Of a stretch of DNA of 64,000 bases, positions 17,189-25,544 are shown piece by piece. A program made the translations under genes and the position numbers. The stretch comes from Tistrella mobilis. GTDB taxonomy: Bacteria; Pseudomonadota; Alphaproteobacteria; Tistrellales; Tistrellaceae. The stretch's first letter is position 1; every line of letters begins with the position of its first letter. Location of the stretch: NCBI RefSeq assembly GCF_041468085.1, contig NZ_CP121017.1, positions 2,793,676 to 2,857,675 on the forward strand, given 5' to 3'. The notes below the pieces were generated by a model, which did not search any database, had not been told where the DNA came from, and saw only the letters and a list, made by a program, of their open reading frames with translations.

Positions 17189-17306
17189 CTGTCGTTTCCT
17201 CCCAGGAGGAGCCCGTCATTGCAGTCGCCGCCGTCTCCGGTGGGCTCGGTCGTCGCGGCATCCTGGGCCGCAATCGGTGCCGGAACCGGCGGGTGGTGGA
17301 ACAGGA

Positions 17307-18038
17307 TCAGCCGCCCGATGCCTCCAGGCGCACAAGCTCGGCATCGAGCAGGTCGGCGGTGATGGCGATGTGCTCTTCCAGCACCCCCACCGCCCGGTCG
17401 GGATCGCGGGCGAGCACCGCATCCCGGAGCAGGTCGTGTTCGGCCGACACCTCTTCCGCCCGGAAGGGGCCGCCAAGCATCAGCCGGCGGTAGCGTTCGG
17501 CCTTGTCGTAAAGCAGCGCCCGGAAGCCCTTGAGGGCATTGAGCGGACAGGCGGAGACGAGGGCCGCGTGGAAGGCGCGGTGGCGCTCTTCCCAGGCAGC
17601 CCAGCCGGCATCGTCGCCCGCGCCCAGATGCCGCTCGGTCGCCCGGCGCAGCAGATGATGGCTGGTCACGATCTCCGCCTCCCAGTCATCGCCGCCACAG
17701 GCGATGGCAAGCCGGAGCGCCGCCCCCTCGATGATCTGCCGCGATCGGGTGATGTCGGCCAGATCCGCCCGGCTGACCGGCGCCACCCGGAACCCCCGCT
17801 GGCCCGAGAATGAGACCAGCCCGTCGGCGGCCAGCCGCGACAGCGCCTCGCGCAGCGGGCTCAACCCCACGCCATAGCGCGCCCGCATACTGCCCAGATG
17901 CAGCTTGGTATCGGGTTTCAGGGCGCCCGCCACGATGTCCTGACGGATGCGCTCCAGCGCCTCCAGCGACAGGGTTGCGGCGCGCGCGCCCTCTGGCAGC
18001 AGGGCATCCTCCGGCAGGTCGGGCAGAGTATCGGCCAT
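17307..18038 (-). CDS. GntR-family regulator, FCD type, 243 aa
   Basis: DNA-binding transcription regulator of the FadR/FCD subfamily. Winged helix-turn-helix at residues 27-92, with the family helix SPLREALSRLAADGLV and wing SGQRGFRVAPVS, followed by an all-helical C-terminal ligand domain (from about 100) with the metal-binding FCD histidines likely in RHRAFHAALVSAC and the C-terminal EHIAITADLL region. Start 18038 with GGAGG six bases upstream; a longer open frame upstream is rejected. It lies between the TRAP genes and the divergent cyclase/FAH genes and probably regulates both in response to a small acid. Confidence 0.9.
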   Translation of the reverse strand: MADTLPDLPEDALLPEGARAATLSLEALERIRQDIVAGALKPDTKLHLGSMRARYGVGLSPLREALSRLAADGLVSFSGQRGFRVAPVSRADLADITRSRQIIEGAALRLAIACGGDDWEAEIVTSHHLLRRATERHLGAGDDAGWAAWEERHRAFHAALVSACPLNALKGFRALLYDKAERYRRLMLGGPFRAEEVSAEHDLLRDAVLARDPDRAVGVLEEHIAITADLLDAELVRLEASGG

Positions 18039-18240
18039 GGGCGGCCTCCGGCTGAGGGGCGAAGACTTTTTGCTGCGACACGATATTGCGCCGCAAAATC
18101 GATCTTGAATGATCATACATGATTTCGACTCGGAATTTCGATTTTTTTGTGCAGGATCGACGAAGCGCCGCGCTATGATGCCGGCAACCGGAGGTTCCGC
18201 CCCCTGAGCGGACCCCATGATCCTGAGGAGGATGACGTCC
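18039..18240. promoter_or_regulatory. Divergent control region with dyad operators
   Basis: This 202-base region separates the GntR gene from the cyclase gene. An AT-rich island holds ATCATACATGAT (18112-18123, inverted repeat with a 2-base spacer), just after an overlapping ATGATCAT, and TTGCG-C-CGCAA (18086-18096) is a second perfect dyad. FCD regulators normally bind such short dyads, so either is a candidate operator. Confidence 0.5.
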
Positions 18241-19017
18241 ATGGCACGCCGCTTCGTCGATCTGTCGATCATGCTGGAAAACGGGGTCCGCTCGGATCCG
18301 CCCGGCTTCGAGCCCAAGATCACCTATATGAACCACGAGCAGACGCCGGCGCAGATCACCGCCTTCTTCCCCGGGCTGAAGCCCGAGGATCTGCCGGATG
18401 GCGAAGGCTGGGCGGTGGAGCAGGTGAACCTGATCACCCATAACGGCACCCATCTGGATGCGCCCTATCACTTCGCCTCGACCATGAACCAGGGCGAGCG
18501 GGCGATCACCATCGACGAGGTGCCGCTGGACTGGTGCTTCCGCCCGGGTGTGAAGCTGGATTTCCGCCACCTGCCCGACGGCCATGTGGTCACCGCCGCC
18601 GAGGTCGAGGCCGAGCTGGCCCGCATCGGCCACACGCTCCAGCCTTTCGACATCGTGATGATCAACACCCGTGCCGGCAGCCGCTACGGCCAGGACGATT
18701 ACGTCGATGCCGGCTGCGGCATGGGCCGCGAGGCGACGCTCTATCTGCTGGAGCGCGGCGTCAGGGTGACCGGCACCGATGCCTGGAGCTGGGACGCCCC
18801 CTTCACCCATACCCGCGAAAAGTATCTGGAAACCGGCGATGCCGGGCTGATCTGGGAAGGCCACCGCGCCGGCCGCGACATCGGCTACTGCCATCTTGAA
18901 AAGCTGCACAACCTGGAAGCCGTGCCGGCCACCGGCTTCACCGTCGCCTGTTTCCCCGTGAAGATCCGCGGCGCCTCGGCAGGCTGGACCCGGGCGGTGG
19001 CAATTTTCGACGACTGA
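18241..19017 (+). CDS. Cyclase-family metal hydrolase (kynurenine formamidase fold), 258 aa
   Basis: Member of the cyclase/KynB superfamily. The metal-binding motif is complete: His67-Asn-Gly-Thr-His71-Leu-Asp73-Ala-Pro-Tyr-His77, with a distal acidic DAWSWDAPF segment. Enzymes of this fold hydrolyse amides or lactones such as N-formylkynurenine or isatin; this one is not of the short KynB type so the substrate is unassigned. Start ATG 18241, eight bases after GAGGAGG; an upstream in-frame extension would add a non-conserved tail. Followed 60 bases later by the FAH gene. Confidence 0.85.
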   Translation: MARRFVDLSIMLENGVRSDPPGFEPKITYMNHEQTPAQITAFFPGLKPEDLPDGEGWAVEQVNLITHNGTHLDAPYHFASTMNQGERAITIDEVPLDWCFRPGVKLDFRHLPDGHVVTAAEVEAELARIGHTLQPFDIVMINTRAGSRYGQDDYVDAGCGMGREATLYLLERGVRVTGTDAWSWDAPFTHTREKYLETGDAGLIWEGHRAGRDIGYCHLEKLHNLEAVPATGFTVACFPVKIRGASAGWTRAVAIFDD

Positions 19018-19077
19018 CCGCCCCGCCCCCTCTCCGCGCCCCCCTTCCCCGCCTCCCCCCTGTGACGGATCCTGCCG

Positions 19078-20094
19078 ATGAAACTGCTCACCTTCGTACC
19101 CGGCGCCGGCGCCTTCGAAACCGCGCCCGGCGAGACCCGCCGGATCGGTGCGCTGATGGCCGACGGTCGCCGCGTGCTCGACCTCACCACCGCCGCCGCC
19201 CGCATGGGCACCGATGCCGGCTTCGCCGCCTCGATGCTCGCCCTGATCGATGCCGGCGCCGACGGGCTCGGCCGCGCGGCCGATCTGCTGGCCGAAGCCG
19301 AACGCGGCGGCGCCGCGGCCGAGGCGGCGGTCGCGCTCGATGCGATCTCGTTCCGCAGCCCCCTGCCCCGGCCGCGCCAGATGCGCGACTGCCTGGTCTT
19401 CGAAACCCATCTGATCCAGGCCATGGAGGGCGGTCGCCGCCTGCTGGCCGGGCTGAAGGGCACCACGCCCGAGGCGCTGGGCCTGCCGCCGGTCAGCGTG
19501 CCCCAGGTGTGGTACGAGCAGCCGATCTATTACAAGGCGAACCGGTTCAGCGTGATCGGCCATGAACAGCCGGTGCGCTGGCCAAGCCATTCGAAGCTGA
19601 TGGATTACGAACTCGAACTCGGCATCGTGCTCGCCAAGGGCGGCCGCGACATCCCGGCAGAGGCCGCCCACGACCATATCTTCGGCTACACGATCTTCAA
19701 CGACATGACCGCCCGCGACTCGCAGTTCAGCGAAATGCAGGGCAGCCTGGGGCCGGCGAAGGGCAAGGATTTCGACACCGGCAACATCATCGGCCCCTGG
19801 ATCGTGACCGCCGACGAGATGACCGACCCTTACGCCCTCGGCATGCGGGTGCGCGTCAATGGCGAGCTGCGCGGCGAGGGCTCCAGCGCCTCGATGCAGC
19901 ACCGGTTCGACCGGATCCTCGCCCATATTTCGCGGGACGAGACCCTGCATGCCGGCGAGTTCATCGGCTCCGGCACCGTCGGCAATGGCTGCGGCATCGA
20001 AACCGGCCAACTCCTTGATCCGGGTGATGTCGTCGAACTGGAAATCGACGGCATCGGCCGGCTCCGGAACCGCATCACACCACCTCAGGTTTGA
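19078..20094 (+). CDS. Fumarylacetoacetate hydrolase-family protein, 338 aa
   Basis: FAH-fold metal-dependent C-C hydrolase or related decarboxylase. The metal ligand region is seen in LMDYELELGIVLAKG and the NDMTARDSQFSEMQGSLGPAKGKDFDTGNIIGPWIVT block (Mg2+-binding acids and the catalytic-dyad region), followed by GTVGNGCGIETG near the end. Such enzymes cleave beta-diketo acids formed from aromatic ring cleavage. With the cyclase upstream and a TRAP/GntR set divergent, an aromatic or hydroxy-acid catabolic step is likely but not proven. Start ATG 19078 is the only sensible one. Confidence 0.85.
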   Translation: MKLLTFVPGAGAFETAPGETRRIGALMADGRRVLDLTTAAARMGTDAGFAASMLALIDAGADGLGRAADLLAEAERGGAAAEAAVALDAISFRSPLPRPRQMRDCLVFETHLIQAMEGGRRLLAGLKGTTPEALGLPPVSVPQVWYEQPIYYKANRFSVIGHEQPVRWPSHSKLMDYELELGIVLAKGGRDIPAEAAHDHIFGYTIFNDMTARDSQFSEMQGSLGPAKGKDFDTGNIIGPWIVTADEMTDPYALGMRVRVNGELRGEGSSASMQHRFDRILAHISRDETLHAGEFIGSGTVGNGCGIETGQLLDPGDVVELEIDGIGRLRNRITPPQV

Positions 20095-20405
20095 TGCGCG
20101 GCGTCCGCGTTCACGCCCAGGGCGCCGGCCTCCCCCGGCGGCGCAGATCGTGGAACGCGGACGCCTTGACCGCCTTGCGGAATTCCGATAAGACTTGCGG
20201 CATAAAATATAATTACAAAAAGAACACAGGGACCCGATCCTCGCTGCGACCGGACGCTGTCTCCCGAAACAGCCGGTCAACGCGCGCTCATCTAGGGGAG
20301 GAGTGAGCCGTCCGTGAACACACGGGGTCGTGCATGCGCACGCAGGCCATTGGTCTGCGCGATCGCGCTGCCGTGCCGCATGTGGGCGTGGACGCTTACA
20401 GATGC
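20095..20405. promoter_or_regulatory. Leader region before the liv operon
   Basis: The 311 bases between the FAH stop and livG contain an AT-rich patch (20182-20222, including TATAAT at 20208-20213), where the promoter probably sits; no 17-base-spaced -35 is clear. A very strong Shine-Dalgarno (GGGGAGGAG, 20295-20303) lies not before livG but before an overlapping short frame. Confidence 0.5.
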
Positions 20406-20442
20406 ATGGCTCAGGACATCATCATCGAGACGAAGGGACTGA
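20314..20442 (+). CDS. Possible 42-aa leader ORF overlapping livG
   Basis: A GTG-started frame of 42 codons begins exactly 10 bases after GGGGAGGAG, the same spacing and motif that precede livK at 22193. It ends at TGA 20440-20442, overlapping the livG start by 37 bases in another phase. It contains a cluster of Leu13, Val14, Ile17 and Leu19. It might couple or attenuate livG translation. Alternatively the ribosome site simply serves a longer livG N-terminus; no conservation evidence is available. Confidence 0.25.
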   Translation: MNTRGRACARRPLVCAIALPCRMWAWTLTDAWLRTSSSRRRD

Positions 20443-21161
20443 CCAAGGAGTTCAAGGGCTTCACGGCGGTCAGCAATGTCGACCTTCAGGTGCGGCGCGG
20501 AACCATCCACGCCCTGATCGGTCCGAACGGGGCAGGCAAGACCACCTGCTTCAACCTGATCACCAAGTTCCTGATCCCCACCTCGGGTCAGATTCTCTAT
20601 GACGGCCAGGATATCACCAGCGAAAAGCCGGCCGCGATCGCGCGCCGGGGCATGGTCCGGTCGTTTCAGATTTCCGCCGTCTTCCCGCATCTGACGGTGC
20701 GCGAGAACGTGCGGATCGCCCTGCAGCACAAACTCGGCAACTCCTTCCATTTCTGGCGCTCCGACCGGGTGCTGAACGGCCTGCACGATCGTGCGGACGA
20801 GCTGCTGTCGGATGTCGGCCTGGAAGGTTATGGCGACGCCATCACCGCCGAGCTGCCCTATGGCCGCAAGCGTGCACTCGAAATCGCGACCACGCTGGCG
20901 CTGGAGCCGAAGGTTCTGCTGCTGGACGAGCCCATGGCGGGCATGGCCCACGAGGATGTCGGCCGGATCGCCGAGCTGATCAGGCGCGTGGCCAAAGGCC
21001 GGACCGTGCTGATGGTCGAGCACAACCTCAAGGTCGTGGCGAACCTCTCGGACAGGATCACCGTGCTCCAGCGCGGCGCCATCCTGGCCCAGGGCACCTA
21101 TGCCGAGGTGTCGCAGAACCCCGAAGTCATCCAGGCCTATATGGGAACCGGTCATGGCTGA
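20406..21161 (+). CDS. livG: Branched-chain amino-acid ABC transporter ATPase, LivG type, 251 aa
   Basis: ATP-binding subunit. Walker A GPNGAGKTT (residues 39-47), Q-loop region FQISAVFPHLTVRENV, the altered signature LPYGRKRALEIATTLAL and Walker B VLLLDEPMAGM, which together define LivG. The start at 20406 (MAQD) is chosen because LivG proteins begin just before the GLTKEF strand; a 24-residue upstream extension to ATG 20334 is possible and neither has a good Shine-Dalgarno. It is the first gene of the operon livG-livF-livK-livH-livM, an order with ATPases first. Confidence 0.85.
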   Translation: MAQDIIIETKGLTKEFKGFTAVSNVDLQVRRGTIHALIGPNGAGKTTCFNLITKFLIPTSGQILYDGQDITSEKPAAIARRGMVRSFQISAVFPHLTVRENVRIALQHKLGNSFHFWRSDRVLNGLHDRADELLSDVGLEGYGDAITAELPYGRKRALEIATTLALEPKVLLLDEPMAGMAHEDVGRIAELIRRVAKGRTVLMVEHNLKVVANLSDRITVLQRGAILAQGTYAEVSQNPEVIQAYMGTGHG

Positions 21162-21891
21162 GCCCGCCCGCAAGTCGGCCGCCACGTCGGCCGCCCCCCT
21201 CCTCGCCGTCCGCGATCTCAACGCCTGGTATGGCGAGAGCCACGTGCTGCACGGCATCAATGTCGACGTCAATCCGGGCGAGGTGGTCACCCTGCTCGGC
21301 CGCAACGGCGCCGGCAAGACGACGACGCTCAAATGCATCATGGGCATCGTGCGCAGCCGCAAGGGCAGCATCACTTTCGAGGGCCGCGAGACGATCGGCA
21401 TGTCCTCGAACCAGATCGCCCGTGCCGGTATCGCCTTCTGCCCGGAAGAGCGCGCCATCTTCTCCAGCCTCGACGTGATCGAGAACCTGATGCTGCCGCC
21501 GGTGATCAAACAGGGCGGCATGTCGGTGGAGGAGGTCTTCGGCCTGTTTCCGCGCCTGAAAGAGCGCGGCAGCAGCCAGGGTACCAAGCTGTCCGGCGGT
21601 GAGCAGCAGATGCTCGCCATTGCCCGCATCCTGCGCACCGGTGCCAATCTGCTGCTGCTCGACGAGCCGACCGAAGGTCTGGCGCCGGTCATCGTGCAGC
21701 AGATCGGCGAGATCATCCGTGCTCTGAAGGCGAAAGGCTTCACCATCGTTCTGGTGGAGCAGAACTTTCATTTCGCCTCGACGGTTGCGGACCGGCATTA
21801 TGTGGTCGAGGAAGGTCACGTGGTGGACATGCTCACCGCGGCCGATATCGCGACCAGCCAGGACAAGCTCAAGCAGTATCTCGGCGTCTGA
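21154..21891 (+). CDS. livF: Branched-chain amino-acid ABC transporter ATPase, LivF type, 245 aa
   Basis: Second ATPase of the heterodimeric motor. Walker A GRNGAGKTTTLKC, signature LSGGEQQMLAIARIL (canonical LSGGE), Walker B LLLLDEPTEGLAP, H-loop region VLVEQNFHFA. Its ATG at 21154 overlaps the livG stop by eight bases, so the pair is translationally coupled. A 301-base non-coding gap follows before livK. Confidence 0.9.
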   Translation: MAEPARKSAATSAAPLLAVRDLNAWYGESHVLHGINVDVNPGEVVTLLGRNGAGKTTTLKCIMGIVRSRKGSITFEGRETIGMSSNQIARAGIAFCPEERAIFSSLDVIENLMLPPVIKQGGMSVEEVFGLFPRLKERGSSQGTKLSGGEQQMLAIARILRTGANLLLLDEPTEGLAPVIVQQIGEIIRALKAKGFTIVLVEQNFHFASTVADRHYVVEEGHVVDMLTAADIATSQDKLKQYLGV

Positions 21892-22192
21892 CCGGCGCCG
21901 GGGCCGGGCCTGTCCCGGCACGACTCTCGGCGCCATGCTTCATGGCGTCGGGCCAGAGAAGGTCGCGGCGGCGCGCCTCCGGAACGTGACGGACCCATCC
22001 AGAAGGTCTGCCGGTCCGATCGAGGCCCTGTCTCCCGCCAAGAGTCCGCACGCGGCGTTCGCGCCCGCGCCCGGCCGGTTCCAGGACCGATGCCGGCCGG
22101 GCCGGACCGGTTGCACGTGACCCGACCTCAACTGTCCCGCGAACGTAATCACCGCCTCAGGCAGAAGACCTCAGGGGAGGAGTTTTCAAGCC
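21892..22192. other. Gap between livF and livK
   Basis: No gene is visible in these 301 bases. A perfect 7-bp hairpin CGCCATG-CTT-CATGGCG (21931-21947) follows livF; without a U-tract it may be an mRNA processing or stability element that uncouples the highly expressed binding protein from the ATPases. A strong GGGGAGGAG site precedes livK. Confidence 0.5.
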
Positions 22193-23413
22193 ATGACGTT
22201 CAAGTTGACCCTCGCAGCCGTGACCGCGGCCGTCGTCGCCGCCATCTCGGCCGGCGCGGCGCAGGCGCAGATCACCGACAATGTCGTCCGTCTCGGCGTG
22301 CTGAACGACCAGTCGGGCATCTATACCGACCTGTCGGGCCCCGGCGGCGTCGATGCGGCCCGGATGGCGATCGAGGATTTCGGCGGCACCGTCGCCGGCG
22401 CCAAGATCGAACTGGTCTCGGCCGACCACCAGAACAAGCCCGATATCGGCTCCAACATCGCGAACCAGTGGTATGACCGCGACGGTGTCGATGCGATCTT
22501 CGACGTGCCCACCTCGTCCGTGGCCTTGGCGGTGCAGAACATCGCCAAGGAAAAGGGCAAGGTGATGATCGACCACGGCGCAGCCACGTCGGACCTCACC
22601 GGCAAGGCCTGCTCGCCGACCGGCATCCACTGGACCTACGACACCTATGCGCTGGCCAACGGCACCGGCCGGGCGCTGGTCGAACAGGGCGCCAAGAAGT
22701 GGTACTTCATCACCGCCGACTATGCCTTCGGCCATGCGCTGGAGCGTGACACCTCCAACGCCGTCACCGCCGCAGGCGGCGAGGTCGTGGGCACCGTGCG
22801 CTCGCCCTTCCCGTCGACCGACTTCTCGTCCTTCCTGCTCCAGGCCCAGGGCTCGGGCGCGGACGTGATCGGCCTGGCCAATGCCGGTGGCGACACCGTC
22901 AACTCGATCAAGCAGGCGGCCGAATTCGGCATCACCCAGGGCGGCCAGAAGCTGGCCTCGCTGCTGGTCTTCCTGTCCGACGTGCACTCGCTCGGTCTCG
23001 ACGTCGCACAGGGCCTGGTGCTCACCACCGGCTTCTACTGGGATCTGAACGACGAGACCCGCGCCTTCGCCAAGCGGTTCGGCGAGCGCAATGGCGGCAA
23101 GATGCCGACCATGGTCCAGGCCGGCATCTACTCCTCGGTCATGCATTATCTGAAGGCGGTCGAGGCGACCAAGTCGGACGACGGCAAGACCGTGGTCGAC
23201 CAGATGAAGAAGACCCCGGTCAACGACTTCTTCGCCAAGGGCGGCGTCATCCGCGAGGACGGCCGCATGGTCCACGACATGTATCTGATGCAGATCAAGT
23301 CGCCGGCCGAGTCCAAGGCGCCTTACGACTACTACAAGCTGCTGGCCACCATCCCGGGCGACCAGGCCTTCCGTCCGATGGACAAGGGCGAATGCCCGCT
23401 GGTCACGAAGTGA
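22193..23413 (+). CDS. livK: Branched-chain amino-acid-type ABC substrate-binding protein (copy 1), 406 aa
   Basis: Periplasmic binding protein of the type I fold. Sec signal peptide cleaved after AQA (residue 25), then VVRLGVLNDQSGIYTDLSG, the ligand-binding pocket strand of Leu/Ile/Val-type and amide-binding receptors. Strong Shine-Dalgarno. It lies between the ATPases and the permeases. A second gene at 27554 is gap-free in length and identical over residues 209-255, so one arose by duplication. The ligand may be a branched-chain amino acid or a short-chain amide; the sequence alone does not decide. Confidence 0.9.
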   Translation: MTFKLTLAAVTAAVVAAISAGAAQAQITDNVVRLGVLNDQSGIYTDLSGPGGVDAARMAIEDFGGTVAGAKIELVSADHQNKPDIGSNIANQWYDRDGVDAIFDVPTSSVALAVQNIAKEKGKVMIDHGAATSDLTGKACSPTGIHWTYDTYALANGTGRALVEQGAKKWYFITADYAFGHALERDTSNAVTAAGGEVVGTVRSPFPSTDFSSFLLQAQGSGADVIGLANAGGDTVNSIKQAAEFGITQGGQKLASLLVFLSDVHSLGLDVAQGLVLTTGFYWDLNDETRAFAKRFGERNGGKMPTMVQAGIYSSVMHYLKAVEATKSDDGKTVVDQMKKTPVNDFFAKGGVIREDGRMVHDMYLMQIKSPAESKAPYDYYKLLATIPGDQAFRPMDKGECPLVTK

Positions 23414-23473
23414 TCAGCCTTTGAACAACCGTCACCCATCACATCCGACGCCGACACGAGGGGCACATCCTTC

Positions 23474-24361
23474 ATGATGGAATTGATCGGCATTCCGCCG
23501 CAGGTCCTCTTCGGCCAGCTGCTTCTCGGGCTGATCAACGGCGCCTTCTACGCCATGCTCAGCCTGGGCCTGGCCCTTATCTTCGGCCTGCTCAACATCA
23601 TCAACTTCTCCCACGGCGCCCAGTACATGATGGGCGCATTCGTGGCGTGGCTGGTGCTGCAGTACGCCGGAATCGGATACTGGGCCGCCCTGATCATCTC
23701 CCCGATCGTCGTCGGTCTGTTCGGCGTGCTGCTTGAACGGTTGTTGATCCGCCGGCTCTACAACCTCGATCATCTTTACGGGCTGCTGCTCACCTTCGGC
23801 CTCGCACTGATGATCGAGGGCTTCTTCCGCCAGCTCTACGGCATCTCGGGTCAGCCCTATGCCATCCCGGCGGCGCTGCAGGGCGGCACCAATCTGGGCT
23901 TCATGTTCCTGCCCACCTATCGGGCCTGGATCCTGATCGCCTCGGTTGCGGTCTGCGTGGCAACCTGGGCGATCATCGAGAAGACCCGCCTCGGCGCCTA
24001 TCTGCGCGCCGCGACCGAAAACCCGACCATGGTGCAGGCCTTCGGCATCAACGTGCCGCTGCTGATCACCCTCACCTATGGCTTCGGCGTGGCGCTCGCC
24101 GCCTTCGCCGGTGTGATGGCCGCTCCCGCCTACCAGGTCAGCCCGCTGATGGGCTCCAACCTCATCATCATCGTGTTCGCGGTGGTGGTCATCGGCGGCA
24201 TGGGCTCGATCATGGGTGCGGTGGTGACCGGCTTCGGCCTGGGCCTGCTCGAAGGTCTGACCAAGGTTTTCTACCCCGAAGCCTCCAGCACCGTGATCTT
24301 CGTGGTCATGGCCATCGTCCTCCTCATCAAGCCTGCGGGCCTGTTCGGAAAGGCGGCGTGA
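23474..24361 (+). CDS. livH: Branched-chain amino-acid ABC permease, LivH type, 295 aa
   Basis: Integral membrane permease with about eight helices. The hallmark block INGAFYAMLSLGLALIFGLLNIINFSHG is present at residues 20-47, and the EAA-like loop appears near LGAYLRAATENPTMVQAFGIN. It follows livK by 60 bases and precedes livM by four. Alternative start three bases downstream. Confidence 0.9.
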   Translation: MMELIGIPPQVLFGQLLLGLINGAFYAMLSLGLALIFGLLNIINFSHGAQYMMGAFVAWLVLQYAGIGYWAALIISPIVVGLFGVLLERLLIRRLYNLDHLYGLLLTFGLALMIEGFFRQLYGISGQPYAIPAALQGGTNLGFMFLPTYRAWILIASVAVCVATWAIIEKTRLGAYLRAATENPTMVQAFGINVPLLITLTYGFGVALAAFAGVMAAPAYQVSPLMGSNLIIIVFAVVVIGGMGSIMGAVVTGFGLGLLEGLTKVFYPEASSTVIFVVMAIVLLIKPAGLFGKAA

Positions 24362-24365
24362 TCCC

Positions 24366-25349
24366 ATGAGCGTCAACACCGTTCCCGCTGCCCGCAACAC
24401 CCGTGGCCAGAAGGCCGCCGGCCTTGCCATGATCGGCATCGCGATCGCGATCCTGGTCGGCCTTGCGGCACCGCATGTCGTCTACCCCGTCTTCCTGATG
24501 AAGGCGCTGTGCTTCGCGCTCTTCGCCTCGGGCTTCAACCTGCTGCTCGGCTATGTCGGCCTGCTCAGCTTCGGCCATGCCGCCTATTTCGGCTTTGCCG
24601 CCTATATCTGCGGCCATGTGGTCAAGGTCTGGGGCCTGCCGCCGGAGCTGGGCATCCTGCTCGGCACGCTCACCGGCGCGGCGCTGGGCTTCGTCATCGG
24701 CGGCCTGGCCATCCGGCGCCAGGGCATCTACTTCGCCATGGTGACGCTGGCCTTTGCCCAGATGATCTTCTTCCTGGCCCTTCAGGCGCCGTTCACCGGC
24801 GGTGAAGACGGCATCCAGGGCATTCCGCGCGGCATGCTGTTCGGGGTGATCAGCCTGCATAACGACATGACCATGTATTATGTCGTGTTCGCGATCTTCC
24901 TGATCGGCCTGCTGTTCATCCATCGCGTGATCCACTCGCCCTTCGGCCAGACCCTGAAGGCGATCCGCGAGAACGAGCAGCGCGCGATCTCTCTGGGCTA
25001 CGACGTCAACCGCTACAAGCTGCTGGCCTTCGTGCTGTCCTCGGGCATCGCGGGCCTTGCCGGCTCGACCAAGGCACTGGTCTTCCAGATCGCCACCCTC
25101 ACCGACGTTCACTGGCACGCCTCGGGCGAGGTGGTGCTGATGACCCTGCTCGGCGGCGTGGGCACGGTTCTGGGCCCGACGGTCGGCGCCTTCCTGGTCA
25201 CCGGCATCCAGAACTACTTTGCCCAGGTCGGTGCCTGGGTGACCATCATCCAGGGCGCGATCTTCATCGCCTGCGTGCTGCTGTTCCGCCGCGGTATCGT
25301 GGGCGAATATCTGGCCTTCATGGAGCGGCGGCGCAACCGCAACTCCTGA
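24366..25349 (+). CDS. livM: Branched-chain amino-acid ABC permease, LivM type, 327 aa
   Basis: Second membrane permease, with FALFASGFNLLLGYVGLLSFGHAAYFGFAAY in the first third and the cytoplasmic loop TLKAIRENEQRAISLGYDVNRYKLLAF characteristic of LivM. It closes the operon; a perfect 15-bp hairpin follows 27 bases after the stop. Together with LivG, LivF, LivH and LivK it makes a full HAAT-type importer. Confidence 0.9.
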   Translation: MSVNTVPAARNTRGQKAAGLAMIGIAIAILVGLAAPHVVYPVFLMKALCFALFASGFNLLLGYVGLLSFGHAAYFGFAAYICGHVVKVWGLPPELGILLGTLTGAALGFVIGGLAIRRQGIYFAMVTLAFAQMIFFLALQAPFTGGEDGIQGIPRGMLFGVISLHNDMTMYYVVFAIFLIGLLFIHRVIHSPFGQTLKAIRENEQRAISLGYDVNRYKLLAFVLSSGIAGLAGSTKALVFQIATLTDVHWHASGEVVLMTLLGGVGTVLGPTVGAFLVTGIQNYFAQVGAWVTIIQGAIFIACVLLFRRGIVGEYLAFMERRRNRNS

Positions 25350-25376
25350 TCACGCCGGATCACGTCTGACTCCATG

Positions 25377-25410
25377 AAAGCCGCCATGCCCCGATGGGCA
25401 TGGCGGCTTT
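25377..25410. terminator. Hairpin terminator after livM
   Basis: A perfect 15-bp inverted repeat, AAAGCCGCCATGCCC (25377-25391) and GGGCATGGCGGCTTT (25396-25410), with a 4-base loop. The final TTT belongs to the stem; no longer U-run follows. It ends the liv operon before the chemoreceptor gene. Confidence 0.8.
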
Positions 25411-25544
25411 CGACGTTTCGTTAACCATGCAGCGCGCATTGCTCGCTTTTTGCCTTAGAATTTCAACCATTGATTAATCAGATAGGCCTAGACTCCTCCG
25501 ATCCGGCGCCCTTCTCGGGCCCCGAGGTTTCGGAGTTCCGGACG

